A stretch of DNA of 64,000 nt from an uncultured Pelagibacteraceae bacterium. Lineage in GTDB: Bacteria; Pseudomonadota; Alphaproteobacteria; Pelagibacterales; Pelagibacteraceae. Shown piece after piece: positions 1 to 9,377 of the stretch. Both the position numbers and the translations under genes were made by a program. The notes beneath the pieces were generated by a model that did not search any database, had not been told where the DNA came from, and saw nothing but the letters and a program-made list of their open reading frames with translations. Location: assembly GCA_902574695.1 (NCBI GenBank), contig CACGON010000001.1:1-64000 (forward strand). The letters run 5' to 3'. The number at the start of each line of letters is the position of its first letter. Position 1 is the first letter of the stretch.

Positions 1-357
1 TATATAAAGTAACTTACCTTCTGAGCTTCTAAAATTTTGAAGAATTATTTCTTTTAAATTATTTACATTACCTTCCGCAGAGAAAATATTTTGAAATCCT
101 TTTCTTTTTGCTGCATTTTCTGTTGAGGATCCAACACAAAAACATTTAGTATTTTTATCAAACATTTTTGTATTTAAAAATTTAATTGCGTTTGAGCTTG
201 TAAATATTATTCCTTTAAATGATGAATAATCTATATTTGGATAATCTTTTTTACTAATTAATATGACAGGAATATTTGAGACTATGTGGCCTAATGATTT
301 AAATTTCACAATTAATTCATTCGCATCATCAAATGGTCGAGTAAATAAAATATGCAT
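1..357 (-). CDS. hemD: Uroporphyrinogen-III synthase, N-terminal part
   Basis: The window edge cuts this gene; 119 codons are visible. The protein opens MHILFTRPFDDANEL and carries the FTSSNAI segment about 60 residues in, both typical of HemD, which closes hydroxymethylbilane to uroporphyrinogen III in the cytoplasm. The ATG at 357 lies one base after the hemC stop, so the two genes are very likely cotranscribed and translationally coupled. The family is poorly conserved, so the call rests on the N-terminal motif and on direct linkage to hemC. The C-terminal domain is outside the window. Confidence 0.85.
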   Translation of the reverse strand, partial: MHILFTRPFDDANELIVKFKSLGHIVSNIPVILISKKDYPNIDYSSFKGIIFTSSNAIKFLNTKMFDKNTKCFCVGSSTENAAKRKGFQNIFSAEGNVNNLKEIILQNFRSSEGKLLYI

Positions 358-358
358 A

Positions 359-1282
359 TTATTTTCTGTAAGAATTTTTCGATTTCTCCTTTAATATTGT
401 TCCAATCTCTTTTCCTAGTTGTTCTTGATATTTTAATTCTTTAGATGTTTTAATATAAAATCTTTTTGAACCATCTAAAGAGAAAAGTTCTGCCTCAACA
501 TAAATTTTACCATTCTCTATTTTTGCATGTGCGCCAATTGCTGTGTTACAATCTCCTTCTAAAGTTTTTAAAATATCTCTCTCTACATTTGCACATTTTT
601 GAGTTTTGTCATGATTAATATTTTTTAAAATATCTTGTATTTCAAAATCATTTTCACGACATTGTAAAGCTATAATACCTTGGCCAACGCTTGGAATCAT
701 TTCTGAGATAGAAAATGTTTGAGAGATATTTTCCTCTAAGCTTAAAAATTTTATACCAGTCAATGATAAAATAATTCCGTCATATAAACCATCCTTTAAT
801 TTTTTTATTCTTGTATCAACATTTCCTCTTATAATTTTAAATTTAAAATTACTGTTTTTATTTTTCACTTGAAATTCCCTTCTTAACGATGACGTACCTA
901 TTATTGCTCCTTTTTTTTGATCTTTTAAAATTTTATTATCTTTACTGATTAAAACTTCTCTAGGATCGTTTCTTTCTAAAAAATATTGTGTCACTAGTCC
1001 CCTAGTTTCAATAGAAGGCATATCTTTTAAAGCGTGTACAGCCAAATCTATTTTGCTTTCTTTTAATTCCTCCTCAATTTTTTTTGAAAATAAACCTTTG
1101 CCACCTGTATCTGACAATCTTACATTCTGTATTTCATCTCCATCAGTTTTAATTTTTTTAATTATGATTTCATCAAAACTATATTTATCCTTAAATTTTA
1201 ATAATTTTTTCTTTGCAATATTCGCATATATTAATGCTAATTTGCTACCTCTGGATCCAATAATAATTTTTTTTTTTGTCAT
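359..1282 (-). CDS. hemC: Hydroxymethylbilane synthase (porphobilinogen deaminase)
   Basis: This enzyme polymerises four porphobilinogens to hydroxymethylbilane in the tetrapyrrole pathway. At 307 residues it has normal length. Visible signatures are the N-terminal GSRGSKLAL, catalytic Asp87 in HALKDMPS, the substrate-binding arginines in SSLRR (131-135), and Cys245 in LEGDCNTAIG, which anchors the dipyrromethane cofactor. It is followed by hemD after one base and is divergent from tsaD across a 56-base gap that must hold both promoters. Later heme genes (hemE, hemH, hemJ) lie about 34 kb away, so the pathway is split into at least two loci. Confidence 0.96.
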   Translation of the reverse strand: MTKKKIIIGSRGSKLALIYANIAKKKLLKFKDKYSFDEIIIKKIKTDGDEIQNVRLSDTGGKGLFSKKIEEELKESKIDLAVHALKDMPSIETRGLVTQYFLERNDPREVLISKDNKILKDQKKGAIIGTSSLRREFQVKNKNSNFKFKIIRGNVDTRIKKLKDGLYDGIILSLTGIKFLSLEENISQTFSISEMIPSVGQGIIALQCRENDFEIQDILKNINHDKTQKCANVERDILKTLEGDCNTAIGAHAKIENGKIYVEAELFSLDGSKRFYIKTSKELKYQEQLGKEIGTILKEKSKNSYRK

Positions 1283-1338
1283 TAAATATTTTATACTGAA
1301 ATTTTATACCTGACTTGTAATATTATTAAAAAAAAAAA

Positions 1339-2412
1339 ATGAAAAAAAAAACTGTAATTCTTGGTATTGAAACCAGTTGTGATGAAACAGCTGCTGCAAT
1401 TATTGAAGAAAATCATGGCACAATACCCAATATTTTATCTAATGTTGTATCAAGCCAAATAGATGTTCATAAAGAATTTGGTGGAGTTGTACCAGAATTA
1501 GCTGCAAGATCACACATAGAAAAAATAGATTTAATTGTTAAAAAAGCAATAAACGATAGTGGAAAAAAAATTTCTGAAATTGATGCTATAGCTGTAACTG
1601 CTGGTCCAGGATTAATAGTATGTTTGTCCGTTGGCCTTAACTTTGCAAAGTCTCTTGCATTAAGTTTGGGGAAACCTTTTATTGCAGTTAATCATTTGGA
1701 AGGACATGCATTAAGCCCAAAATTAACTACTAATTTGAAATATCCTTACTTACTGCTTTTAATATCTGGAGGGCATACTCAATTTTTAAGCGTTAAAAAT
1801 CTTGGAAAATATAAAAGATTAGGAACAACGATTGATGATGCTCTAGGCGAAGCATTTGATAAAACAGCAAAAATGATTGGGATAGAATTTCCTGGTGGCC
1901 CCTTTATTGAAAAGTTCGCAGAAAAAGGAAATTCAAAAAGATTTAATTTACCAAAGCCAATACTAAAAAAAGGAGGATGCAATATGTCATTTGCAGGTTT
2001 AAAAACAGCTGTGCTAAAGATATCCAAAACTATAAAGAATGAGCAGGACAAAAATGATTTAGCTGCATCATTTCAAAATACAATTCAAGAAATATTATAC
2101 GTTAAAACAAAAAAAGCTTTTAAAGAATTTTTAGGTAAAAATAAAAAAAAGAATAATACATTTGTTGTGGCGGGGGGTGTAGCAGCTAATAAAAGTATCA
2201 AAAAAACTTTAATAAATTTAAGTTATGAAGAAGGTTTTAAACCTATATTTCCTCCTTTAGAATTTTGTGGTGATAACGCTGCAATGATTGCCGTAGCTGG
2301 TTTAGAAAAATATAAAGTAAAAAAATTCGATACTCTAAATCACCCTGCAAAACCGAGATGGCCTTTAGATGAGAAGGCTATTTTTTTAAAAGGCGCAGGT
2401 GTAAAGCTTTAA
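1339..2412 (+). CDS. tsaD: tRNA threonylcarbamoyladenosine transferase TsaD
   Basis: TsaD transfers the threonylcarbamoyl group from TC-AMP to adenosine 37 of ANN-decoding tRNAs, working with TsaB and TsaE. The 357-residue protein begins ILGIETSCDETAAAI, the family signature, and has the metal-binding HxxxH pair His119/His123 in NHLEGH. The glycine-rich ATPase-fold segments SGGHTQF and FVVAGGVAANK and the C-terminal FCGDNAAMIA are present. The start follows a run of A residues with no clear Shine-Dalgarno sequence. Divergence from hemC and convergence with a TPR gene leave it as a single-gene unit. Confidence 0.97.
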   Translation: MKKKTVILGIETSCDETAAAIIEENHGTIPNILSNVVSSQIDVHKEFGGVVPELAARSHIEKIDLIVKKAINDSGKKISEIDAIAVTAGPGLIVCLSVGLNFAKSLALSLGKPFIAVNHLEGHALSPKLTTNLKYPYLLLLISGGHTQFLSVKNLGKYKRLGTTIDDALGEAFDKTAKMIGIEFPGGPFIEKFAEKGNSKRFNLPKPILKKGGCNMSFAGLKTAVLKISKTIKNEQDKNDLAASFQNTIQEILYVKTKKAFKEFLGKNKKKNNTFVVAGGVAANKSIKKTLINLSYEEGFKPIFPPLEFCGDNAAMIAVAGLEKYKVKKFDTLNHPAKPRWPLDEKAIFLKGAGVKL

Positions 2413-2417
2413 AAATT

Positions 2418-3923
2418 TCACGGATTTAATTTTTTTAATTCGTTTTTACGATGATTTATTTGTCCACTTAGTTTTTTATATAAATATTTAGAATCTGGGA
2501 TATTAGTATTAAATTTTTTATAACTTTCATCGTTAATACTTTTTGCAAAATATAACCAATTTTTCATAATTAAAGCATCATTTATGCTTAAGCCCTCAAG
2601 TGTTTCTTTCAAAATTTTTTCAGAATATTTATTTCTTTTTTTAAGTATATCATCAACTATCTTTTCTTTCTCTATCCAATCATTATTATAATTCATTGAC
2701 TGATCAATTTCTTTATATTTAGGATACGAGACAGCAAACTCAGTACAGCCTCTCTTTATGAAGATCGATAAATCTTCACCGATAGTTTTTTTTATTATAG
2801 GATTTAAATATTTTTCAATTCTTTGTGCTTCACTCAGACCTGAACAATAAATCAATCCTTTATAATTACCTGATACTTTATCTCTAATTTCTATCATACA
2901 TTTTCTAATATTATTTTTTTCAAGTTTTATTTTATCAAAGACTAAATATAACTTAAATAATTCTAGAACGTTTTTAATATCTATTTGGATTTTATAACAA
3001 TCAAAACAAAATTTTGGTATAGCATTATAGGTATTGAATACTTCAAAGTGTCTCTCACAGTTTAAATCTTTTGCATTATCTCTAAAAATTTGGCTTTTAT
3101 CGTTAATGAAATGATGATCAAAATTTTCATCTAAAATATTCGATATTTTTGAATAATAATTTATTATTGTGTCATCGCTAATTTTATTTTTTAAACTTAT
3201 ATTAATATTATTATGTTTAAGTAAATTATTTGTCCTAATAACAAAATTTTTGCTTTCTTCCTTTGGATTATAAAATTCAAGCAAATGTAATAAACCTCTA
3301 AAAGCTTCATTATGATTTGGATCTATTTCCATTGCCTTTGAAAAGTTATCTGCTGCATCCTGCCATTTTTCAAGACTCTCATATGTGGCCCCTAAATTGT
3401 AATAAGTATTAGCATCATTTGGTTTCATTTTAATAGATTGATTAAAATTAAATATTGCTTCATCATATTTTTTTAATTTCATTAATGAATAAGCTTTTCC
3501 TTGAAAGGCTTCTGTAGAAATACTTTTAAATTTATTTACTTTATCAAAATTTATAATGGCCTCCTCAAATTTTTCTAATTTAATTAAAACATTTCCTAAA
3601 TTTATATATGCCTCGAGATATCTTGGCTCAATTTGAATTGCTTTATTAAAGCACTCAACCGCTTTCTCTAATTGTTTTAAATTTTTGTATGCATTACCAC
3701 ATCCATTATAAGCTTCTATGTAATTTGGATTAATTTTAATTGCTTTTTGCCAATGTTTTATAGCTTCATCAAAATTTTTTTGGTAATAAGAAATAAAACC
3801 ATTAAGATTAAGTGCCTGAGAGTTACACTCATCATTTTTTAAAACTACAATGCATATTTTTTTTGCCTCTTCCAATCTACCACTTTGAAACAAAGTTAAT
3901 GCTTTGCTTAGATCGTTTTCCAT
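2418..3923 (-). CDS. TPR protein with unrecognised Cys-containing C-terminal domain
   Basis: This is a 501-residue protein of unknown function. Residues 1-215 are about six tetratricopeptide repeats, with typical consensus such as YNLGATYESLEKWQDAADNF. Residues about 280-420 form a separate segment that I cannot assign. It holds six cysteines (289, 306, 309, 342, 360, 393), with a CxxC at 306-309 next to a CERHFEVF segment, and looks like a possible metal-binding or redox domain. No signal peptide or membrane segment is evident. The gene starts 24 bases after the neighbouring OGT-like gene and is probably transcribed with it, so a shared glycosylation or scaffold role is possible; that is inference. 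Confidence 0.85.
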   Translation of the reverse strand: MENDLSKALTLFQSGRLEEAKKICIVVLKNDECNSQALNLNGFISYYQKNFDEAIKHWQKAIKINPNYIEAYNGCGNAYKNLKQLEKAVECFNKAIQIEPRYLEAYINLGNVLIKLEKFEEAIINFDKVNKFKSISTEAFQGKAYSLMKLKKYDEAIFNFNQSIKMKPNDANTYYNLGATYESLEKWQDAADNFSKAMEIDPNHNEAFRGLLHLLEFYNPKEESKNFVIRTNNLLKHNNINISLKNKISDDTIINYYSKISNILDENFDHHFINDKSQIFRDNAKDLNCERHFEVFNTYNAIPKFCFDCYKIQIDIKNVLELFKLYLVFDKIKLEKNNIRKCMIEIRDKVSGNYKGLIYCSGLSEAQRIEKYLNPIIKKTIGEDLSIFIKRGCTEFAVSYPKYKEIDQSMNYNNDWIEKEKIVDDILKKRNKYSEKILKETLEGLSINDALIMKNWLYFAKSINDESYKKFNTNIPDSKYLYKKLSGQINHRKNELKKLNP

Positions 3924-3947
3924 AAAATTTATTTTATAATAATATGG

Positions 3948-5828
3948 CTAAATTTCAAAATTTTTTAAAGTTTGATTATTTTTATAATTCTGAAAAATTT
4001 TCTCATAACCTTGCTCTAGATTCTTTGTAAATAACTGAGCATCATATAATGGAGAGTTGCATAAATTTTCCTTAAGTTTATTTTTTATTTTTTTAAAATA
4101 TTTAGTATCGTTTACAATCTTATTGGCGATCATCTCATATTCATCTATATTTTTTGTAACTAATTCCTCTAATTTTACAGTATTAAGCAAGCTTGATGCG
4201 ACTCTGCTTGCAAATGAATTTCCTATTAATGTAAGAACTGGTAAGCCAACTCTAAGTGCATCACTACAAGTTGTGTGAGCACTATATGGAAATGTATCTA
4301 AAAATAAATCTCCAAACTTGATTCTCTCTAAATGATACTCCAAAGGAATACGTTTTGCAAAAATAATTCTATTTTTATCAACTCCTCTTTGCTCAGCTTC
4401 ATTAAGTAAATTTTTACATGAATAAAAATTATCCTCTAGTAACCAAAGAATACAATTAGAATTTTTTTTTAGTATTTTCATCCAAGTATCAAACATGGAT
4501 GGATTTATTTTTTGATGTTGATTAAAACAACAAAGTATAAATTTATCAATGGGTAGGCCCAATTTTTCTTTTGTTAATTTTGTATCAGCTATTTTTGTAT
4601 TTTTTATATTTGGTTGATATGAATTAGGTAAGTATATTATTTTTTCAGTATAAAATTTTTCACAATTTTTTGGAATTAATTTTTTATCAGCTATAATATA
4701 ATCGATGGCTTTGGCCCCACTTGTGCCAGGATACCCTAAAAAATTCACTTGAATCGGTGCACAACCAGCTGCAAAAGCACCAAATTTATTTTCCATTCCA
4801 TTATTACAATATGCCATTAAATCAACAGCTATATCTATCTCCTCTTCTACAGATAGTTTAGAAATTTCTGCCTCAGTTAGATTACCAACGTCAAAAAATT
4901 TATCAAAACTATTTCTGATTCTCCTATGCCATAAATCCTCATAATTAATTTTTCTTCCTAAATAGAAACCAATTATTTCAAATTTAGATTTATCATGTGC
5001 CTCAAACATCTCAGCAGTAAGGTGTGCAGTTGCATGATTTCTAAAATCAGCAGAATAATATCCAATTTTTATTTTATTTTTATTTTTATTTTTTAATAGA
5101 ATATTTTTTTTTGGATAAAGTTTTTCAAATTGATTAGACCAAATTTCACCTATTTTTTGTTGTAAGTCGGGGGAGTCAAATATTACTAAAGTTGTAAATG
5201 GATATGTTGCTTTTTTTCCATTTTCTAAACTATTTTTCATTACTTGAACATCGACTTTATAATTTTCCCATTCACATATTTTGGTTTTAGTATGAACAAT
5301 ATAACCCAACAAAAGTGGATGGTCTGGATTCACAGTATATGCATTGTTATAACATTCGAGGGACTCTTTAAGTTTTCCAAGTTCAGTTAAAACATGCCCT
5401 TTAAATATGTGTGCGTATATATCATCCGGTTTTATTTGAATTGCTTTATCATAAAAATTTAAAGCCTCTTGATATTTATTTAACTTTGTTAAAGTATTTC
5501 CTATATTATTATAAACTTGAAACTCTTTTTGATTAATTTTAATTGCTTGGTAAAAATTTTCTAATGCCTCATCATATTTTTTTAAGTTTAAAAGAGCATT
5601 CGCTAAATTATTATAAGCTTGAAAATAATTTGAATTCAAATCTATAGCTTTTTTCCATTTTTCAATTGATTGATCAAACTCTTTAAGTTCAAACAAAATT
5701 ACTGCAAAAATATTTTGAAATTCTGGATTATCAATATATAAATTTTCAACCTCGAAACATTTTAACTTAGCTTCACTAAAATTTTTTTTTTGCAACAGGC
5801 TTAGTATATTTGCAATTTTTGTATCCAT
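3948..5828 (-). CDS. TPR/O-GlcNAc-transferase-like glycosyltransferase (GT41, SPINDLY type)
   Basis: This is a 626-residue two-part protein. About four TPR units fill residues 1-170, and a GT41 catalytic region spans about 250-605. Visible family signatures are NHATAHL with His265 (the position of the OGT active-site His), FLGYPGTSGAKAIDYIIAD at about 363-381, FNQHQKINPS with Lys440 matching the UDP-contacting Lys, and the C-terminal DTFPYSAHTTCSDALRVGLP and ASRVASSLL. Such enzymes add a sugar from a nucleotide donor to Ser/Thr of proteins. The bacterial acceptor is unknown and could be a surface protein or a partner bound by the TPRs. It is the first gene of a probable two-gene unit with the TPR/Cys protein downstream. 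Confidence 0.9.
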   Translation of the reverse strand: MDTKIANILSLLQKKNFSEAKLKCFEVENLYIDNPEFQNIFAVILFELKEFDQSIEKWKKAIDLNSNYFQAYNNLANALLNLKKYDEALENFYQAIKINQKEFQVYNNIGNTLTKLNKYQEALNFYDKAIQIKPDDIYAHIFKGHVLTELGKLKESLECYNNAYTVNPDHPLLLGYIVHTKTKICEWENYKVDVQVMKNSLENGKKATYPFTTLVIFDSPDLQQKIGEIWSNQFEKLYPKKNILLKNKNKNKIKIGYYSADFRNHATAHLTAEMFEAHDKSKFEIIGFYLGRKINYEDLWHRRIRNSFDKFFDVGNLTEAEISKLSVEEEIDIAVDLMAYCNNGMENKFGAFAAGCAPIQVNFLGYPGTSGAKAIDYIIADKKLIPKNCEKFYTEKIIYLPNSYQPNIKNTKIADTKLTKEKLGLPIDKFILCCFNQHQKINPSMFDTWMKILKKNSNCILWLLEDNFYSCKNLLNEAEQRGVDKNRIIFAKRIPLEYHLERIKFGDLFLDTFPYSAHTTCSDALRVGLPVLTLIGNSFASRVASSLLNTVKLEELVTKNIDEYEMIANKIVNDTKYFKKIKNKLKENLCNSPLYDAQLFTKNLEQGYEKIFQNYKNNQTLKNFEI

Positions 5829-5881
5829 TTAAATATGTTATAAAATTTATATTATTATAAATAAATCTTTAACAAAATTAT

Positions 5882-6319
5882 ATGAAATATTGGCTAATGA
5901 AATCAGAACCCGATGTTTGGTCTATAGATCAGCAAAAAAAAGCTCCTAAAGGAGTAGCTACTTGGGATGGAGTAAGAAACTATCAGGCGGCAAAAAATTT
6001 AAAAAAAATGAAAGTTGGAGATCTTTGTTTTTTTTATCACTCAAATATAGGAAAGGAGATTGTTGGAGTTGTTGAAGTGGTAAAGGAAGCCTTTCAAGAT
6101 CCTTCGGATAAATTAAAAAAATTCGTTGCGGTCAAAGTGAGCTTTAAAAAATACCTTGAAAATCCTGTGAGTTTAGAAATGATTAAAAAAAATAAGAGTC
6201 TTCAAAATTTAGCATTAATTAGACAAAGTCGATTGTCTGTAATGCCAATAGATACTAAAAGCTGGAAAATTATTAATAAGATTAGTAATGTATTAAAAAA
6301 AAATAAAAAAAATGGCTAG
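5882..6319 (+). CDS. EVE domain protein
   Basis: This 145-residue protein is almost entirely an EVE domain, starting [14 protein letters not shown] and containing [17 protein letters not shown] and the [13 protein letters not shown] strand region. EVE domains share the PUA-like fold and are thought to recognise modified bases in RNA or DNA; the ligand in bacteria is not settled. The last codons overlap the start of acs by eight bases, so the two should be cotranscribed. The C-terminus is lysine/asparagine-rich, encoded by long A runs. Confidence 0.92.
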   Translation: MKYWLMKSEPDVWSIDQQKKAPKGVATWDGVRNYQAAKNLKKMKVGDLCFFYHSNIGKEIVGVVEVVKEAFQDPSDKLKKFVAVKVSFKKYLENPVSLEMIKKNKSLQNLALIRQSRLSVMPIDTKSWKIINKISNVLKKNKKNG

Positions 6320-8372
6320 AAGACCTAAAAAAAAAAATAAAAAAAGAAATCCTAAGAAAAGAAAAAAAAAGGTAGTAAAGAAAAAAAATAAAAGCTTTAA
6401 GAAAAGAGTAAAAAAAATCAAAAGTAAAAACTTAAATCAGGAAACAATATTTAAAACAAAATCTGATTGGATCAACAAATCATTAGTAAATAAAAAACAG
6501 TTCGAAAAAAAATATAACTATTCTCTAAAACAAAATGATGATTTTTGGAAAAAGGAAGGCAAAAGAATTACGTGGATTAAACCATATTCTAAAATAAAGG
6601 ATGTTAAATATAGTAAGTCGGATGTTCATATAAAATGGTATTATGACGGAACACTAAATGCATCCTCAAACTGTATAGATAGACATTTAAAAAAAAATAA
6701 AGATAAAACTGCAATTATTTGGGTAGGTGATGACCCAAAAGTTCAAAAAAAGATTTCTTATAAACAACTTCACAACGAGGTATCTAAAACTGCTAATGCC
6801 TTAAAAGATTTAGGAATTAAAAAAGGTGACAGAGTAACAATATACTTAACCATGATACCAGAACTTGCATATACTATGTTAGCTTGTGCAAGAATAGGTG
6901 CAATACATTCAATTATTTTTGGAGGGTTTTCTCCAGACAGTATCTCAGGCAGAATCAATGATTGTAAATCAGATTATATTATAACTGCCGATGAGGGATT
7001 AAGAGGGGGTAAAACTATACCTCTTAAATCAATTACAGATGAAGCCTTATTAAACTGTCCTAATGTGAAAAAATGTATTGTAGTTAAAAGAACTGGTAAC
7101 AGAATTAATTGGGATGAAAGCAGAGATGTTTGGTATCACGAAATAACTAAAAAAGCCTCTACTACATGTGAGCCTGAAGAAATGAATGCTGAAGATCCTT
7201 TATTTATACTTTATACCTCTGGATCCACAGGAAAACCAAAAGGAGTTTTACATACGACTGGTGGTTATATGGTTTATGCTTCAATGACACATCAATATAT
7301 ATTTAATTACAAACCAAAAGATATTTATTGGTGTACAGCGGACATTGGTTGGATAACTGGGCATAGTTATATAATTTATGGCCCTTTAGCTAACGGAGCA
7401 ACTACAATAATGTTTGAAGGAGTGCCTACTTATCCAGATAACTCAAGATGGTGGCAAATAGTGGATAAACATAAAGTTAATATTTTTTATACTGCACCAA
7501 CTGCAATTAGAGCATTAATGAGAGAGGGTGATGGGCCAGTTAAAAAAACCTCAAGAAAAACTTTAAAATTATTAGGTACCGTTGGAGAACCAATTAACCC
7601 TGAAGCATGGCAATGGTATTATAAAACAGTTGGTGACTCTAGATGCCCAATAGTTGACACTTGGTGGCAAACAGAGACTGGAGGAATTTTAATAAGCCCC
7701 CAAACTGGGGCTATTGATTTAAAGCCTGGATCTGCAACAAAACCTTTTTATGGAATTAAACCGGTTATAGTTGATCCTGAAGGTAAAACTTTAAAAGGAG
7801 AAGCAAAAGGCAGATTATGTATTGCTCAATCTTGGCCAGGTCAAATGCGAACTGTTTATGGTGATCATAATAGATTTATTGAAACCTATTTTTCACAGTT
7901 TGATGGAAAGTATTTTACTGGAGATGGATGTAGAAGAGATAAAGATGGTTATTATTGGATAACAGGTAGAGTTGATGATGTAATTATCGTTTCAGGTCAT
8001 AATCTAGGAACTGCAGAGATAGAGAGTGCATTTGTTGCTCATCCTAAAGTAGCTGAGGCAGCAGTTGTGGGGTATCCTCACGATATTAAGGGTAATGGTT
8101 TATATTGTTATGTAACATTAAATGTTGGTGAAAATCCTAGCGGTGAATTAGAAAGAGACTTAAAACTTTGGGTTCGAAAACAGATTGGACCAATTGCTAC
8201 CCCGGATCTAATACATTTTTCCCCTGGACTACCTAAAACTAGATCAGGGAAAATAATGAGAAGAATTTTAAGAAAAATTGCAGCCAATGAACATGAACAA
8301 CTCGGAGATACTACAACTCTTGCAGACCCTAGTGTCGTTGAAAGTTTAGTAAACGATAGAAAAAATATTTAA
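6312..8372 (+). CDS. acs: Acetyl-CoA synthetase with lysine-rich N-terminal tail
   Basis: This AMP-forming enzyme converts acetate, ATP and CoA to acetyl-CoA. Homology to standard Acs begins near residue 49; motifs are [28 protein letters not shown] and the C-terminal [12 protein letters not shown], with the acetylatable catalytic Lys at 647. Residues 1-40 are an added basic tail with 20 Lys and 5 Arg. The chosen ATG overlaps the preceding stop and is the only start that explains the tail; a start near residue 49 would give a normal Acs but has no obvious ATG there. The symporter genes that probably import acetate follow within 1 kb. Asn564 in [12 protein letters not shown] replaces the usual Arg. 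Confidence 0.95.
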   Translation: MARRPKKKNKKRNPKKRKKKVVKKKNKSFKKRVKKIKSKNLNQETIFKTKSDWINKSLVNKKQFEKKYNYSLKQNDDFWKKEGKRITWIKPYSKIKDVKYSKSDVHIKWYYDGTLNASSNCIDRHLKKNKDKTAIIWVGDDPKVQKKISYKQLHNEVSKTANALKDLGIKKGDRVTIYLTMIPELAYTMLACARIGAIHSIIFGGFSPDSISGRINDCKSDYIITADEGLRGGKTIPLKSITDEALLNCPNVKKCIVVKRTGNRINWDESRDVWYHEITKKASTTCEPEEMNAEDPLFILYTSGSTGKPKGVLHTTGGYMVYASMTHQYIFNYKPKDIYWCTADIGWITGHSYIIYGPLANGATTIMFEGVPTYPDNSRWWQIVDKHKVNIFYTAPTAIRALMREGDGPVKKTSRKTLKLLGTVGEPINPEAWQWYYKTVGDSRCPIVDTWWQTETGGILISPQTGAIDLKPGSATKPFYGIKPVIVDPEGKTLKGEAKGRLCIAQSWPGQMRTVYGDHNRFIETYFSQFDGKYFTGDGCRRDKDGYYWITGRVDDVIIVSGHNLGTAEIESAFVAHPKVAEAAVVGYPHDIKGNGLYCYVTLNVGENPSGELERDLKLWVRKQIGPIATPDLIHFSPGLPKTRSGKIMRRILRKIAANEHEQLGDTTTLADPSVVESLVNDRKNI

Positions 8373-8995
8373 ATACGTATTAACTTAGTAAATTCCTCTT
8401 TAATGTTATCCCATTTTAAAATCATTGAGTTAAGAACAATTTTTCTGTCTAATGTTTTTAATTCATCAGCTATTGGTGCCCACTTATATAAAGCTAGTGC
8501 ACTATCATTAAAAGGCAAATTATTATAATGTTTTTTCCAATCAATTTTTTTAAATCTCTCATCAAAAGAATTTTTTGCACTATTTAAAACTTCCTCTGGC
8601 ATTCCATTTTGTTTTTCTCTTTCTAAGATTGATTGAAAAATATCTTTTGATTTAATTATATCCTCATAATTAAAAAAAACATTCAAGTATGAAAAACTAA
8701 AAAAAGTTAGATCTTGAAGCGCAACGGAATAAATATTCCATTTAGCTTTATTTATTGATGATAGAAGCTCTTCATTATCAAAATGAAGAACGTATTTTGT
8801 CCCCATTCTTGTTTTCAAGTAATTATAAAGTGTTACTTGTGATACCCAGGCTGACTTTTTTTGTATGAATGCCTCTAAATCAGACAAATTTTTAATTTTT
8901 TTTTTTGGTAAAATGGATTTAAATAGTGCGAGGAAATAAACCTTGAAATCCTCAAGCGTTATATCTTTCAGATTGAATTTATACTTTAAAACCAT
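8369..8995 (-). CDS. Conserved hypothetical protein
   Basis: This is a 208-residue soluble protein of unknown function. It has aromatic and charged segments such as [16 protein letters not shown] (about 78-93) and [16 protein letters not shown] (about 109-124), which from memory occur in a small alphaproteobacterial family without an assigned role. No catalytic motif, signal peptide or membrane segment is clear. It converges on acs, sharing a TTAA in which both stop codons sit, and diverges from the symporter operon. The placement between acetate activation and acetate uptake hints at a link, but nothing in the protein demonstrates it. Confidence 0.8.
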   Translation of the reverse strand: MVLKYKFNLKDITLEDFKVYFLALFKSILPKKKIKNLSDLEAFIQKKSAWVSQVTLYNYLKTRMGTKYVLHFDNEELLSSINKAKWNIYSVALQDLTFFSFSYLNVFFNYEDIIKSKDIFQSILEREKQNGMPEEVLNSAKNSFDERFKKIDWKKHYNNLPFNDSALALYKWAPIADELKTLDRKIVLNSMILKWDNIKEEFTKLIRI

Positions 8996-9099
8996 TTATA
9001 TACCTCTGGTTGTATTATATGACAAAAAACCCCTTATATCGATCATATTAAGGCTTTCAATCTACTTTATTTTAAGTAATGTTTCATCTTTTAACCTAT

Positions 9100-9106
9100 A
9101 GGGAGG
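9100..9106 (+). promoter_or_regulatory. Strong Shine-Dalgarno site of the symporter operon
   Basis: AGGGAGG lies seven bases before the ATG at 9114. Most genes here have weak or no Shine-Dalgarno sequence, so this near-ideal site, together with the less AT-biased codons downstream, points to high translation of the transporter. Confidence 0.75.
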
Positions 9107-9113
9107 CAAAAAA

Positions 9114-9377
9114 ATGTCAAAACAACAACAACACTGGGAAAAGACCAGAGGTTTGCTTTTTATTACATTAGCAATTTGGTTTATTTTCTCAATTGGCATC
9201 TTTTTCTTCGGAGCCGAAATGGAAGCATCTAGCTTCAGACCACTGGGATATCCATTGTCATATTATATGACATGTCAGGGGTCACTTGGAATTTTCGTAA
9301 TACTTATTTTTTGGTTTGCGGGAAGGCAAGAAAAGATAGATGAAGAGTTCGGATTTACTGAAAGAGAGGATGACTAA
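9114..9377 (+). CDS. Symporter small subunit (DUF4212)
   Basis: This is an 87-residue membrane protein with two transmembrane segments (about 15-36 and 51-70) and an acidic C-terminus ending FGFTEREDD. It matches the small-subunit family always found just upstream of the VC_2705-type sodium:solute symporter. The last base of its stop codon is the first base of the large-subunit ATG, so translation is coupled. It probably assembles with the large subunit in the inner membrane; its precise task is not known. Confidence 0.93.
   Translation: MSKQQQHWEKTRGLLFITLAIWFIFSIGIFFFGAEMEASSFRPLGYPLSYYMTCQGSLGIFVILIFWFAGRQEKIDEEFGFTEREDD

Noticed and set aside
1053-1313. Open frame on the plus strand across hemC
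   Set aside because: It lies opposite hemC, is Phe/Ile/Leu-rich as expected for the reverse complement of an AT-rich gene, and has no recognisable domain.
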